Assembly (NCBI RefSeq): GCF_008711325.1
Contig: NZ_VXDB01000011.1
Location: forward strand, 1-64,000
From: Roseibium sediminis
Lineage (GTDB): Bacteria; Pseudomonadota; Alphaproteobacteria; Rhizobiales; Stappiaceae
Length of the DNA stretch: 64,000 nucleotides
Direction of reading: 5' to 3'
Under the pieces are notes generated by a model, which had not been told where the DNA came from, searched no databases, and saw nothing but the letters and a program-made list of their open reading frames with translations. This document shows, piece after piece, positions 11,146-20,052 of the stretch (its first letter is position 1; each line of letters begins with the position of its first letter). A program made the translations under genes and the position numbers.

Positions 11146-11278
11146 TTATGAATAAGAACAGGGAATGGCGGTTTTCAGCCAAAAATGGCTTGCTTTCCAG
11201 CCGTTTTCGCCCGAATTTCCGGCAACGGCGCTGACGAGAATCGTTAGCTCTCAGCCGTCTCTTAGAAAGGTATCTGCT

Positions 11279-11554
11279 ATGAACAAGAACGATCTGATCG
11301 CAGCCGTCGCAGAAAAGACCGGCCTTACCAAGGCCCAGGCCGGCGAAGCTGTTGACGCAACTTTCGCTGCTGTGACTGAAACTCTGAAGGCTGGTAACGA
11401 AGTCCGCATTATCGGCTTCGGCAACTTCAGCGTTTCCGCGCGTGCTGCCACCGAAGGCCGCAACCCGCGCACTGGCGAAACGATTCAGATCCCGGCTTCC
11501 AAGACGCCGAAGTTCAAGGCCGGTAAGGGCCTGAAGGACGCCGTGAACGCCTAA
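11279..11554 (+). CDS. hupB: DNA-binding protein HU
   Basis: Small histone-like protein that bends and compacts DNA as a dimer. The 91-aa length is exact for the family. The start at [18 protein letters not shown] is preceded by AGAAAGG. The DNA-binding beta-arm region [27 protein letters not shown] is complete (residues about 55-83). The frame is open upstream, but that part is not HU. It lies between two strong terminators, so it is probably a monocistronic unit. Confidence 0.97.
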   Translation: MNKNDLIAAVAEKTGLTKAQAGEAVDATFAAVTETLKAGNEVRIIGFGNFSVSARAATEGRNPRTGETIQIPASKTPKFKAGKGLKDAVNA

Positions 11555-11581
11555 TTGCAGGCAGTCACGACACAAACTGAT

Positions 11582-11616
11582 AAACCCCGCATGATATTCT
11601 TCATGCGGGGTTTTTC
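11582..11616 (+). terminator. Rho-independent terminator of hupB
   Basis: Perfect 13-bp stem (11582-11594 with 11601-11613), loop TATTCT, then a T-run. Confidence 0.93.
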
Positions 11617-11699
11617 CGTTCGCGGCGCAAGCCGCTGCGGCAGTCGGAAAATGATCCACAGGGCTCCGCGTTCCTGTTGAAAAACTTGTCAGATATGGC

Positions 11700-11728
11700 T
11701 TGCAAAGAGAGCTGAATGTGCATACAAG
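11700..11728 (+). promoter_or_regulatory. Candidate promoter of tRNA-Val
   Basis: TTGCAA (11700-11705), 17 bases, then TACAAG (11723-11728). Transcription would start about ten bases before the tRNA. Confidence 0.4.
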
Positions 11729-11744
11729 GCTCTCCACGCCGTTG

Positions 11745-11820
11745 GGGCGGTTAGCTCAGTTGGTAGAGCGCCTCGTTTACACCGAGGATGTCGGGAGTTC
11801 GAGTCTCTCACCGCCCACCA
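11745..11820 (+). tRNA. tRNA-Val (anticodon UAC)
   Basis: 76 nt with an encoded CCA. The acceptor GGGCGGT pairs with ACCGCCC. The anticodon stem CCTCG/CGAGG encloses TTTACAC, giving anticodon TAC. The T-arm GAGTTCGAGTCTC is canonical. Confidence 0.97.
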
Positions 11821-11898
11821 TTCCCCTTACATCGTTAGAGTTCTTATCCGCTGTAACAGGTGTGATTTTCGCCGCTGTGTCGATAGAGCGGCGCGTGC

Positions 11899-12546
11899 TC
11901 AGCGCAAGCCTGCGCTCACGGCCAGGCTCACCAGATGCGGCAGGTTTCTGGCACCGAATTTTCTCTTCAAGTCAGCAATTCTGTGTTCTACCGACTTGGG
12001 AGACAGATTGAGCGTTGCAGCTATTTCGCGCGCGGTCTGACCCTGCAATACCAAGGTGAGAACGTCATGCTCGCGATTGGTCACCGATTCTGAGGCGTCG
12101 CTGGCCGGCAGAATGAGGCGAGGGTGGAACAGAACGACGGCCCAGCGAGCTCTGGAGCCTGATGTGCGCTCTGGCAGGATCAGGCGGTCATAGACCACCT
12201 GAACGCCTTCCAGTGTCGTGTTGATGCGTTCAATGCGGCTTTCTTTCGTATCCCTGGCCGAGCAGTAGGCCGCAATCATGTGATCGCGGACAAAGTCCTG
12301 ATCCTCCAGGTCAGCGAGCCTGCTGGGGCGTTCTTCGCCAATCAGTGTCTTCAGGACGACCCGATGCATGACGAACTCCAGCGGGTCGTCAGATGCAAGG
12401 GTAAGGAAATGCACATTCATGCCGGGCAGGGATGCAAGCGCAACGAACCTCGATGCATCCGCTTCTGCCGAAACGAGACTGTTCTCCGGAGTATGTTTCC
12501 AGATTTGCACAGCTTCCTTGGCTATGTCGGCAAATGTTTTTGCCAT
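11899..12546 (-). CDS. LuxR-family regulator with an N-terminal PAS-like domain
   Basis: 215-aa putative transcription regulator. The C-terminal third is a LuxR-type helix-turn-helix (residues about 150-215: TNREHDVLTLVLQGQTAREI, then NLSPKSVEHRIADLKRKFGA). The N-terminal part does not look like an acyl-homoserine-lactone domain. It resembles the PAS-type sensor of alphaproteobacterial regulators, with the motif VVYDRLILP near 125-133. The start MAKTFADIAK is chosen because AGGTGACGAG lies directly upstream. The frame stays open for 32 more codons. It is transcribed towards tRNA-Val and away from the tRNA-Asp pair. The ligand and targets are unknown. Confidence 0.8.
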   Translation of the reverse strand: MAKTFADIAKEAVQIWKHTPENSLVSAEADASRFVALASLPGMNVHFLTLASDDPLEFVMHRVVLKTLIGEERPSRLADLEDQDFVRDHMIAAYCSARDTKESRIERINTTLEGVQVVYDRLILPERTSGSRARWAVVLFHPRLILPASDASESVTNREHDVLTLVLQGQTAREIAATLNLSPKSVEHRIADLKRKFGARNLPHLVSLAVSAGLR

Positions 12547-12892
12547 CTCGTCACCTGAAACTCGAATGCTAGTGTTTTCCGTCGAAACGACATTTGTCTG
12601 CAATGGCAGCCACAGGTTGTTTCTGTTTGTGGAATCAACCAAAAACCGGATGGTTACGGGATTACTACCGTATATTTGGACTATTTCTCACAATTTTCAA
12701 TTCAACAAACGTGGAACAGGGCGCGCGAGTCGAGGTTGCAGGCGCCAAGGCATCGACGACCAAAATTGTTTGGGAGAATTATTCCAATTGGCTCCGTAGT
12801 TTATCCACAGCGTGACGGGCAGAAAGATAGGGGTGTGACCTAGCGGTTTCGGGATAAAATATAAAAACGTCATACAAGCAGCCTTCGGGCGC
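12547..12892. other. Intergenic region upstream of the LuxR gene
   Basis: About 350 bases with no supported gene. It contains TTATCCACA at 12801-12809, a perfect DnaA-box sequence. One such match is expected fairly often by chance, so I do not claim an origin. Confidence 0.4.
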
Positions 12893-12921
12893 TTGACTTC
12901 CAAATCGTGCCGCCGTACATC
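12893..12921 (+). promoter_or_regulatory. Candidate promoter of the tRNA-Asp pair
   Basis: TTGACT (12893-12898), a 17-base spacer, then TACATC (12916-12921), about 37 bases before the first tRNA-Asp. Confidence 0.5.
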
Positions 12922-12958
12922 AGCGCCACTTCGGGGCGACAACACGTTGCCCTCCGAA

Positions 12959-13035
12959 GCGGGTGTAGCTCAGTTGGTTAGAGTGCCGGCCTGTCACGCC
13001 GGAGGTCGCGGGTTCGAGCCCCGTCACTCGCGCCA
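12959..13035 (+). tRNA. tRNA-Asp (anticodon GUC), copy 1
   Basis: 77 nt with CCA. The acceptor GCGGGTG pairs with CACTCGC (one G-U pair). The anticodon stem CCGGC/GCCGG encloses CTGTCAC, giving anticodon GTC. The T-arm GGGTTCGAGCCCC is canonical. Confidence 0.97.
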
Positions 13036-13073
13036 CTTCCCTTGAGCGGGGAGTTGGCGTTTTCCGTGAATGT

Positions 13074-13150
13074 GCGGGTGTAGCTCAGTTGGTTAGAGTG
13101 CCGGCCTGTCACGCCGGAGGTCGCGGGTTCGAGCCCCGTCACTCGCGCCA
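13074..13150 (+). tRNA. tRNA-Asp (anticodon GUC), copy 2
   Basis: Identical in sequence to copy 1 and separated from it by 38 bases. It is probably co-transcribed, ending at the hairpin 38 bases downstream. Confidence 0.97.
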
Positions 13151-13187
13151 CTCACGGAACACTTCATTGACGAATATGCTGGAAATT

Positions 13188-13219
13188 CCGCAGAGCAAGG
13201 CTCTAGCGGGATTTTTTTT
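13188..13219 (+). terminator. Rho-independent terminator of the tRNA-Asp operon
   Basis: Stem CCGC-AGAGC (13188-13196) with GCTCT-A-GCGG (13200-13209), one bulged A and an AAG loop, followed by eight T residues (13212-13219). Confidence 0.8.
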
Positions 13220-13564
13220 GTTTCGGTGTTCAACAGTCTGTTTATTCTTGTTCCTGCTGATTCTAGTGAAACTGCCTGCGGCGAATTGGCGGTTGGTCTG
13301 TGCACAACCAATCTCGCCGTATACAATTGGCGGAAAAGCTTAGGCGATAGCCATTTCTGCTAATCTTCTGGCAAACATGGCAATTGTTAGATCGGCAAGG
13401 GGTCTTGCGTTGCACCTATACCTATTATAAGCGTGCGCACGCATGTTGGTTTTAAAACCAAAGCTGATGGCTGAAGCCGCCGGGAACCTTTGAGGCGTAA
13501 CCGGGACGCTGCTTCAGCCAGTGGTTCACCTCCTGAGCCACGCATATGCAAGGACGCGGAAGAC
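13220..13564 (+). promoter_or_regulatory. Upstream region and structured leader of the nuo operon
   Basis: This gap carries no gene. Its 3' part holds three consecutive inverted repeats: GCGTGCGCACGC (13431-13442), TTGGTTTTAAAACCAA (13446-13461) and a 10-bp stem TGGCTGAAGC/GCTTCAGCCA (13468-13477 with 13511-13520) closing a 33-base GC-rich loop. A TATTAT -10-like element lies at 13423-13428, but I see no matching -35. The order suggests a promoter or operator followed by a folded 5' UTR ahead of nuoA. Confidence 0.45.
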
Positions 13565-13930
13565 ATGGAAGAACTGCTCCGGGACTATATCCCGATCGTC
13601 GTGTTCATCGGCATATCGCTGGTGATCGGTCTTGCCCTGTTGATTTCGCCATTCATCGTTGCCTACAAGAACCCGGATCCGGAAAAGCTCTCAGCCTATG
13701 AGTGCGGGTTCAACGCCTTTGACGATGCGCGCATGAAATTCGATGTGCGTTTCTATCTCGTATCCATCCTGTTCATCATCTTCGACCTTGAAGTCGCATT
13801 CCTGTTCCCCTGGGCAGTGGTGTTTGGTGATCTCGGCTGGTACGGCTTCTGGTCTATGATGGTCTTTCTCGGTGTCTTGACCATCGGCTTCGTCTACGAA
13901 TGGAAAAAGGGAGCTCTGGAATGGGATTGA
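13565..13930 (+). CDS. nuoA: NADH-quinone oxidoreductase subunit A
   Basis: Small membrane subunit of respiratory complex I near the quinone-binding junction. 121 aa with three hydrophobic segments (about residues 8-31, 63-83 and 92-112). The conserved loop [21 protein letters not shown] lies between the first two helices. The start [13 protein letters not shown] is preceded by a GGA-rich ribosome-binding site. Its last ten bases overlap nuoB, so translation is probably coupled. It is the first gene of the operon. Confidence 0.97.
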   Translation: MEELLRDYIPIVVFIGISLVIGLALLISPFIVAYKNPDPEKLSAYECGFNAFDDARMKFDVRFYLVSILFIIFDLEVAFLFPWAVVFGDLGWYGFWSMMVFLGVLTIGFVYEWKKGALEWD

Positions 13931-14502
13931 CCCCAAACTCCAAGCCTTTGATCGCCGAACAGCCAAAGGGCATCATTGATCCCAATACGGGCAAGCCTGT
14001 TGGTGCCGATGATCCGTTTTTCCTTCAGGTGAATGACGAGCTTGCCGACAAGGGCTTTCTGGTCACCTCGACGGACAATCTTATTCAGTGGGCCCGTACG
14101 GGTTCCCTGATGTGGATGACTTTCGGTCTGGCTTGCTGCGCCGTTGAAATGATGCAGATGGCCATGCCGCGCTATGATGCCGAACGCTTCGGCTTTGCAC
14201 CGCGCGGTTCTCCACGCCAGTCCGACGTCATGATCGTTGCAGGCACGCTGACCAACAAGATGGCTCCGGCTCTGCGCAAGGTCTATGACCAGATGCCCGA
14301 ACCGCGCTACGTCATCTCCATGGGCTCTTGCGCAAATGGTGGCGGCTATTACCACTATTCCTATTCGGTGGTGCGTGGGTGCGACCGCGTTGTTCCGGTA
14401 GACATTTATGTGCCCGGCTGTCCCCCGACTGCCGAAGCCCTGCTTTATGGCGTTCTGATGCTTCAAAAGAAGATCCGTCGTACAGGGACGATTGAGCGCT
14501 GA
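13921..14502 (+). CDS. nuoB: NADH-quinone oxidoreductase subunit B
   Basis: Peripheral-arm subunit that carries the terminal [4Fe-4S] cluster N2, which passes electrons to quinone. 193 aa. The ligands are Cys72-Cys73 ([10 protein letters not shown]), Cys137 ([16 protein letters not shown]) and Cys167 (VPGCPPT). The start at [10 protein letters not shown] lies inside the end of nuoA. The N-terminal extension of about 45 residues is usual for alphaproteobacterial and mitochondrial PSST homologues. Confidence 0.98.
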   Translation: MGLTPNSKPLIAEQPKGIIDPNTGKPVGADDPFFLQVNDELADKGFLVTSTDNLIQWARTGSLMWMTFGLACCAVEMMQMAMPRYDAERFGFAPRGSPRQSDVMIVAGTLTNKMAPALRKVYDQMPEPRYVISMGSCANGGGYYHYSYSVVRGCDRVVPVDIYVPGCPPTAEALLYGVLMLQKKIRRTGTIER

Positions 14503-14582
14503 TCACAGCGCTTGAATGATTGACTGACAAGGGCAGGGGCGTCCGTCGCCTGCCCAGGCTCCTGCGGAGTGAGGGAAAAAGA

Positions 14583-15188
14583 ATGGATGAAGCGCTGAAG
14601 GAACTTGCGGAACATATTTCGCTTGGGCTTGGCGACTCCGTTTTGTCCACCAAAGTGGACTATGGTGAGCTCACGATTACCGTTTCTGCATCCGAAATTC
14701 TGGATGTCGTGCGGTACCTGCGGGACAACAGTTCCTGCAAGTTCGTCAACCTGACCGATCTTTGCGGTGTCGACTATCCGGCGCGCGACAAGCGGTTTGA
14801 TGTTGTCTACCACTTCCTTTCTCCGGTTCAGAACCAGCGCATTCGGGTCAAGGCCGCAACCGACGAGGAAACTCCGGTTCCGTCCATCACGCCGATCTTC
14901 CCGGGAGCGGAATGGTTCGAGCGCGAAGCCTACGACATGTACGGCATTTTGTTCTCCGGTCATCCAGACCTGCGCCGTCTTCTCACCGATTACGGCTTCG
15001 ACGGGCATCCGCTGCGCAAGGACTTCCCGCTTACCGGTTTTGTGGAAGTTCGTTACGACGACGAGAAGAAACGCGTTGTCTATGAGCCGGTCCGGCTCAA
15101 TCAGGAATTCCGCAACTTCGATTTTCTCTCGCCATGGGAGGGCACGGACTACGTGCTGCCTGGCGATGAGAAAGCAACAACGAATTAA
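14583..15188 (+). CDS. nuoC: NADH-quinone oxidoreductase subunit C
   Basis: Hydrophilic subunit (30-kDa type) that binds NuoD in the connecting arm. 201 aa, a separate gene and not a NuoCD fusion. The family signature is visible: [20 protein letters not shown], then [10 protein letters not shown]. The start [11 protein letters not shown] follows GAGGG. An 80-base gap separates it from nuoB. Alternative upstream in-frame starts lack homology. Confidence 0.97.
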   Translation: MDEALKELAEHISLGLGDSVLSTKVDYGELTITVSASEILDVVRYLRDNSSCKFVNLTDLCGVDYPARDKRFDVVYHFLSPVQNQRIRVKAATDEETPVPSITPIFPGAEWFEREAYDMYGILFSGHPDLRRLLTDYGFDGHPLRKDFPLTGFVEVRYDDEKKRVVYEPVRLNQEFRNFDFLSPWEGTDYVLPGDEKATTN

Positions 15189-15202
15189 GGCGGCGCTGGC
15201 AA

Positions 15203-16387
15203 ATGGCTGAAGCTCAGGTTCGCAATTTCAACATCAACTTTGGTCCGCAGCACCCTGCCGCCCACGGCGTTCTGCGTCTGGTTCTGGAGCTGGATGGGGA
15301 AGTTGTTACACGCGTCGACCCGCATATCGGTCTTCTGCATCGCGGCACGGAAAAGCTGATCGAGCACAAGACCTATTTGCAGGCAGTACCGTATTTCGAC
15401 CGTCTGGATTACGTGGCGCCAATGAATCAGGAGCATGCTTATGCACTTGCCGTTGAGCGACTGCTTGGCATCACGGTACCGATGCGCGGTCAGCTGATCC
15501 GGGTTCTTTACTCGGAAATCGGACGTCTCCTGTCGCACCTTCTGAACGTGACCACTCAGGCACTGGACGTTGGCGCGCTGACGCCGCCGGTCTGGGGCTT
15601 CGAGCCGCGCGAAGAACTGATGGTTTTCTATGAGCGCGCATGTGGCGCTCGCCTCCACGCAGCTTATGTTCGCCCGGGCGGTGTCCACCAGGACCTTCCT
15701 CGTGATCTGCTCGACGATATCTGGGACTTCTGTGACCCATTCCTGCAGACCCTTGACGACATTGAAGGCCTGCTGACCGACAACCGCATCTTCAAACAGC
15801 GTAACGTTGATATCGGCGTTGTCGATCTTGATGATGCATGGGCTCGCGGCTTCTCCGGCGTCATGGTGCGTGGTTCCGGCGCTGCATGGGATCTGCGCAA
15901 GGCGCAGCCTTACGAATGCTATGCAGATCTGGATTTCGACATTCCGATCGGCAAGAACGGCGACTGCTACGACCGCTATCTCATCCGCATGGAAGAGATG
16001 CGCCAGTCGGTTCGCATCATGAAGCAGTGCCTGGAAAAGCTGACGGTTGAAACCGGCCCGATTTCCTCTGCAGATGGCAAGATCGTTCCGCCGAAGCGCG
16101 GCGAGATGAAGCGGTCCATGGAAGCTCTGATCCATCACTTCAAACTCTACACCGAGGGCTATCACGTCCCCACCGGTGAAGTTTACGCGGCAGTTGAAGC
16201 GCCGAAGGGTGAGTTTGGCGTCTATCTTGTCTCTGACGGCACCAACAAGCCGTACCGCTGCAAGATCAAGGCTCCGGGCTATTCGCACCTTTCTGCCATG
16301 GATTTCGTGTGCAACGGCCACCAGCTAGCCGACGTTTCGGCGGTTCTGGGCTCGATGGACATCGTGTTCGGCGAGGTGGACCGCTAA
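15203..16387 (+). CDS. nuoD: NADH-quinone oxidoreductase subunit D
   Basis: The 49-kDa-type subunit that forms much of the quinone-reduction site with NuoB. 394 aa. It begins [21 protein letters not shown], with the beta-hairpin that reaches the quinone headgroup, followed by [14 protein letters not shown], and ends in [11 protein letters not shown], all typical. It is descended from hydrogenase large subunits but lacks the metal-binding cysteines. A GAGGTGG near its end (16374-16380) serves as ribosome-binding site for the next, non-nuo gene. Confidence 0.98.
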   Translation: MAEAQVRNFNINFGPQHPAAHGVLRLVLELDGEVVTRVDPHIGLLHRGTEKLIEHKTYLQAVPYFDRLDYVAPMNQEHAYALAVERLLGITVPMRGQLIRVLYSEIGRLLSHLLNVTTQALDVGALTPPVWGFEPREELMVFYERACGARLHAAYVRPGGVHQDLPRDLLDDIWDFCDPFLQTLDDIEGLLTDNRIFKQRNVDIGVVDLDDAWARGFSGVMVRGSGAAWDLRKAQPYECYADLDFDIPIGKNGDCYDRYLIRMEEMRQSVRIMKQCLEKLTVETGPISSADGKIVPPKRGEMKRSMEALIHHFKLYTEGYHVPTGEVYAAVEAPKGEFGVYLVSDGTNKPYRCKIKAPGYSHLSAMDFVCNGHQLADVSAVLGSMDIVFGEVDR

Positions 16388-16390
16388 CCT

Positions 16391-17386
16391 ATGCCGGCAC
16401 TGGACCAACCCATAGTTCTGGACATGCGCAGCGGTGACATTTCGAATGCCACCGCTGTCGAGCGCCTTGGCCTCAGGGTCATGGGCGTGGCAAGCGCTGT
16501 CCTTCGTCCGTTGGGCGAACTTGGGTTCTCCGTTGTTGCCAAATTGGTTTCTTCCGTTTTGGCCAGCAAACGGCAGGTCTGCGTGATCATGTCCGACGAC
16601 TGCCGGTTCACGTTTCCTTACGGGGACGGGTACTGGAGCATTCTGGCGGACAGGAATCACGTTTACGAGCCGGAGGTCGAGTGGCTGCTGGAGCAGGTAC
16701 GCGATGTGAATTATTTCTTCGTGGACTGCGGGGCCAATTACGGTTTCTGGTCCTGCCGTGTGTCGAGCGAGCGTTTTGGCAACAAGCGGAGCCTCGCGGT
16801 CGAACTTGATCCCTCGACCTACGGGCAGCTGGTGAAGAACGCGAGCGCCAACAGCGACCGGTTCGACGTTCTGAACCGCGGCGTTTCCGATGTCAGCGGC
16901 CAGCTTGTGCCGATCTATGGTGCCAAGCATGAAGCGCGCTCGCTGGTAAACGACGGTTCTGACGCTGTGCCACGCGGAGAGGTCGAGACGGTCACACTCG
17001 ACGAGCTTCTTCGCACCGGGGCCATTGAGGCGAACGGTCCGGTCGTGCTGAAGCTTGATGTTGAAGGCGTGGAAGTGGAAGCCATGAACGGCGCCAACGA
17101 CCTTCTTGAGCGGCAGCTGCTGATCATCTACGAAGATCACGGTTCTGACCGCTCTCACACAATCTCCCGGCATGTCTTCGACAAGTTGGGAATGCGCGTA
17201 TTTGGTCATTCTCAAAAGAAGGGCCTGTACGAACTCCGCTCGGTGGACGAACTGAGCCGGATCAAGATCAATCGGCGGCGGGGATATGACTTTTTCGCCA
17301 CTCGCGACAGCTTCTGGCTGGAGCGGCTTACATCACTCTTCGCAGCGCAAGGCGACCGGCAAGACACGCTTGCCGTCGTCGCGTGA
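16391..17386 (+). CDS. FkbM-type SAM-dependent methyltransferase within the nuo operon
   Basis: 331-aa putative methyltransferase. It shows a class I SAM-binding motif VDCGANYGFW (111-120), the acidic strand-2 end AVELDPSTYG (135-144) and the FkbM hallmark KLDVEGVEVEAMNGA (221-235). It starts three bases after the nuoD stop and ends 25 bases before nuoE, on the same strand, so it is almost certainly co-transcribed with complex I. The N-terminal 60 residues are not part of the fold and contain a moderately hydrophobic stretch (26-57). FkbM enzymes usually O-methylate sugars or polyketides. The substrate here is unknown, and a complex I-related target is only a possibility. Confidence 0.85.
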   Translation: MPALDQPIVLDMRSGDISNATAVERLGLRVMGVASAVLRPLGELGFSVVAKLVSSVLASKRQVCVIMSDDCRFTFPYGDGYWSILADRNHVYEPEVEWLLEQVRDVNYFFVDCGANYGFWSCRVSSERFGNKRSLAVELDPSTYGQLVKNASANSDRFDVLNRGVSDVSGQLVPIYGAKHEARSLVNDGSDAVPRGEVETVTLDELLRTGAIEANGPVVLKLDVEGVEVEAMNGANDLLERQLLIIYEDHGSDRSHTISRHVFDKLGMRVFGHSQKKGLYELRSVDELSRIKINRRRGYDFFATRDSFWLERLTSLFAAQGDRQDTLAVVA

Positions 17387-17411
17387 GAGTTAAGGAAACG
17401 GGAAGAAGAGC

Positions 17412-18707
17412 ATGGCAGTTCGCAGACTTGCCGCGGAACAACCTGAAAGCTTCGAGTTCACGCCGGAAAACCTGGCTTGGGCCAGAAAGCTGATTGACCG
17501 CTATCCGGCGGGCCGCCAGGCCTCCGCCGTTATCCCGCTTTTGTGGCGTGCGCAGGAACAGCATCAAGGCTGGGTCTGCGAACCTGCAATTCGCTATATC
17601 GCTGAAATGCTGGACATGCCGCATATTCGCGTTCTGGAAGTGGCGACATTCTATACGATGTTCCAGCTCCAGCCGGTCGGCAAGAAGGCACATATTCAGG
17701 TTTGCGGCACGACACCGTGCCAGCTGCGTGGCTCGGAAGACCTGATCAAGATCTGCAAGTCGCGCATTGCCAAGCACATGCATGAAATTTCCGAAGACGG
17801 GATGTTCTCGTGGGAAGAGGTCGAGTGCCTTGGTGCGTGTGTGAATGCGCCGATGGTGCAGATCTTCAAGGACACCTACGAGGACCTGACCCCGGACAGC
17901 TTCAACCAGCTGATTGACGACATTGCTGCAGGCAAGGAAGTAACTCCCGGTCCGCAAAACGGTCGTCGTTTCGCCATGCCGGAAGGCGGCGCAACCAGCC
18001 TCACCGAAATCAACGACACCACCAAGGGTGTGTTGCCGGTGGCCCATCTGGTCGATGGCAATGAAAAGGCATCCCATGCCTTTGCTGGCGCGTCCATCAA
18101 TGCTGGCGGCAAGGATTACAACGGTGTACCGACGCCTGCGGAAGATGCAGTTGCCCGCGTAAAGGCCGAGTTTGCAGCCAAGAAGTCTGGCAGTGATGCC
18201 GCTGCAGCAAAGGCGGAAGCAGCTCCTGCCAAACCGGCGGCAGCACCGAAAAAGGAAATTGCAGCTCCGAAGGCCGAAGAAAAGAAGGCTGAACCTGCAG
18301 AGGCGAAGCCGGAAGGTAAGGCCAAGGCTGAAAAGCCGGCAGCTGACACTGCGGCACCTGCAGCCAAGGCTGAAGCAGCAGCGCCCGCCGAGGCTGGTGC
18401 AGTTGAGGAAAAGGCGCCTGAGCAGCTGAAGGAAGCGCGCGGTGGCAAGCCGGACGATCTGAAACTGCTCAAGGGCGTTGGTCCGAAGTTGGAAGGCGTT
18501 CTTCATGAACTCGGCTTCTTCCACTTTGATCAGATCGCTGCCTGGACAGCGGCCGAAGTTGCGTGGGTAGACACCCGCTTGAAGTTCAAGGGTCGTATCG
18601 AGCGTGATGGCTGGATCGATCAGGCTAAGATTCTGGCAAAAGGCGGCGAGACCGAGTTCTCCAAGCGTGCCAGCAAGGGCGAAGTTCCGTCCTCGAAGAA
18701 CAGCTGA
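17412..18707 (+). CDS. nuoE: NADH-quinone oxidoreductase subunit E with C-terminal extension
   Basis: 24-kDa-type subunit that carries the off-path [2Fe-2S] cluster N1a. 431 aa, roughly twice the usual length. The core (about 1-175) has the ligands Cys98, Cys103, Cys139 and Cys143 ([22 protein letters not shown]). It continues into a linker rich in Ala, Lys, Pro and Glu (about 255-350). The C-terminal domain (about 352-420) contains a helix-hairpin-helix-like segment ([20 protein letters not shown]). Similar extensions occur in other Alphaproteobacteria. Their role is unknown to me. Confidence 0.95.
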   Translation: MAVRRLAAEQPESFEFTPENLAWARKLIDRYPAGRQASAVIPLLWRAQEQHQGWVCEPAIRYIAEMLDMPHIRVLEVATFYTMFQLQPVGKKAHIQVCGTTPCQLRGSEDLIKICKSRIAKHMHEISEDGMFSWEEVECLGACVNAPMVQIFKDTYEDLTPDSFNQLIDDIAAGKEVTPGPQNGRRFAMPEGGATSLTEINDTTKGVLPVAHLVDGNEKASHAFAGASINAGGKDYNGVPTPAEDAVARVKAEFAAKKSGSDAAAAKAEAAPAKPAAAPKKEIAAPKAEEKKAEPAEAKPEGKAKAEKPAADTAAPAAKAEAAAPAEAGAVEEKAPEQLKEARGGKPDDLKLLKGVGPKLEGVLHELGFFHFDQIAAWTAAEVAWVDTRLKFKGRIERDGWIDQAKILAKGGETEFSKRASKGEVPSSKNS

Positions 18708-18722
18708 AGGTAGGGGAAAGAG

Positions 18723-20027
18723 ATGCTGAAAGATCAGGATCGGATCTTTACCAATATCTACGGTCTTCACGATTGGGGACTGGAAGGCGCGAAGCAGCGC
18801 GGCCAATGGGATGATACCAAGGGGCTGCTCGAAAAGGGCCGCGACTGGATCATCAACGAAATGAAGGCTTCCGGTCTTCGCGGGCGTGGCGGTGCCGGTT
18901 TCCCGACCGGCCTGAAGTGGTCCTTCATGCCGAAGGAAAGCGATGGCCGTCCTGCGTACCTCGTCGTCAATGCCGACGAATCCGAGCCGGGAACATGCAA
19001 GGACCGCGAGATCCTTCGTCATGATCCGCACACGCTTGTTGAAGGCTGCCTTGTCGCTGGTTTCGCGATGGGCGCGATTGCTGCCTATATCTATGTCCGC
19101 GGGGAGTTCATCCGTGAACGTGAACGCCTGCAGGCAGCGATCGATCAGGCCTATGACGCTGGTTTGATCGGCAAGAACAACAAGAACGGCTACGATTTCG
19201 ATATCTACGTTCACCACGGAGCGGGCGCCTATATTTGTGGCGAGGAAACCGCTCTTCTGGAAAGCCTGGAAGGAAAGAAAGGCCAGCCGCGCCTGAAACC
19301 TCCGTTCCCGGCGAACGTTGGTCTCTATGGCTGCCCGACCACGGTCAATAACGTGGAGTCGATCGCGGTCGCTCCAACAATCCTTCGCCGCGGTGGTGGT
19401 TGGTTTGCCGGTCTCGGCAAGCCGAACAATACAGGCACCAAGCTGTTCTGCATCTCCGGACACGTCAACAAGCCGTGCACCGTTGAAGAAGAGCTGGGCA
19501 TCCCGTTCCGCGAACTTATCGACCGCCATTGCGGCGGTATCCGCGGAGGGTGGGACAATCTGATGGCGGTGATTCCTGGCGGGTCTTCCGTACCGTGTCT
19601 GACGGCGGAACAGGCCAAGGATGTGCCGATGGACTTTGACACGCTGCGCGGTCTTGGCTCAGGTTTGGGCACTGCTGCGGTTATTGTCATGGACAAGTCC
19701 ACAGATATCATCAAGGCGATTGCGCGCCTGTCCTATTTCTACAAGCACGAGAGCTGCGGACAGTGTACACCGTGCCGTGAAGGCACTGGCTGGATGTGGC
19801 GCGTGATGGAACGCATGGTGAAAGGCGAGTCGTCCTACGAGGAAATCGACATGCTTTTCAATGTCACGAAGCAGGTTGAAGGTCATACGATCTGCGCGCT
19901 GGGTGATGCGGCCGCTTGGCCAATTCAGGGTCTTATCCGGAACTTCCGTCCGGTGATCGAACAGCGCATCGACGATTATGTTGCCAAGACACGGGCGCCC
20001 AAGGCGCCTCTGGTCGCGGCAGAGTAA
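18723..20027 (+). CDS. nuoF: NADH-quinone oxidoreductase subunit F
   Basis: 51-kDa-type subunit that oxidises NADH with FMN and holds [4Fe-4S] cluster N3. 434 aa. The NADH/FMN region shows [17 protein letters not shown] and [15 protein letters not shown]. The N3 ligands are Cys345, Cys348 and Cys351 ([12 protein letters not shown]) and Cys391 (HTICALGD). It follows nuoE by 15 bases with an AGGGGAAAGAG ribosome-binding site. Confidence 0.98.
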   Translation: MLKDQDRIFTNIYGLHDWGLEGAKQRGQWDDTKGLLEKGRDWIINEMKASGLRGRGGAGFPTGLKWSFMPKESDGRPAYLVVNADESEPGTCKDREILRHDPHTLVEGCLVAGFAMGAIAAYIYVRGEFIRERERLQAAIDQAYDAGLIGKNNKNGYDFDIYVHHGAGAYICGEETALLESLEGKKGQPRLKPPFPANVGLYGCPTTVNNVESIAVAPTILRRGGGWFAGLGKPNNTGTKLFCISGHVNKPCTVEEELGIPFRELIDRHCGGIRGGWDNLMAVIPGGSSVPCLTAEQAKDVPMDFDTLRGLGSGLGTAAVIVMDKSTDIIKAIARLSYFYKHESCGQCTPCREGTGWMWRVMERMVKGESSYEEIDMLFNVTKQVEGHTICALGDAAAWPIQGLIRNFRPVIEQRIDDYVAKTRAPKAPLVAAE

Positions 20028-20052
20028 GCGGAACGGGGTTGGAGAGCAGGCG

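Noticed and set aside
12801..12809. Perfect DnaA box TTATCCACA, with looser TCCACA matches near 11105 and 11653
   Set aside because: One perfect 9-mer in 64 kb on two strands is not unusual, and there is no cluster or AT-rich unwinding element, so no origin is claimed.
13089..13343. An 84-codon ORF beginning inside tRNA-Asp
   Set aside because: The RGFEPRHSRH-type peptide is the well-known false translation of tRNA sequence.
17328..19529. A 733-codon minus-strand open frame opposite nuoE-nuoF
   Set aside because: It spans two real genes in antisense and its translation is compositionally odd (Cys/Phe/Leu/Arg-rich where NuoE has its Ala/Lys linker).
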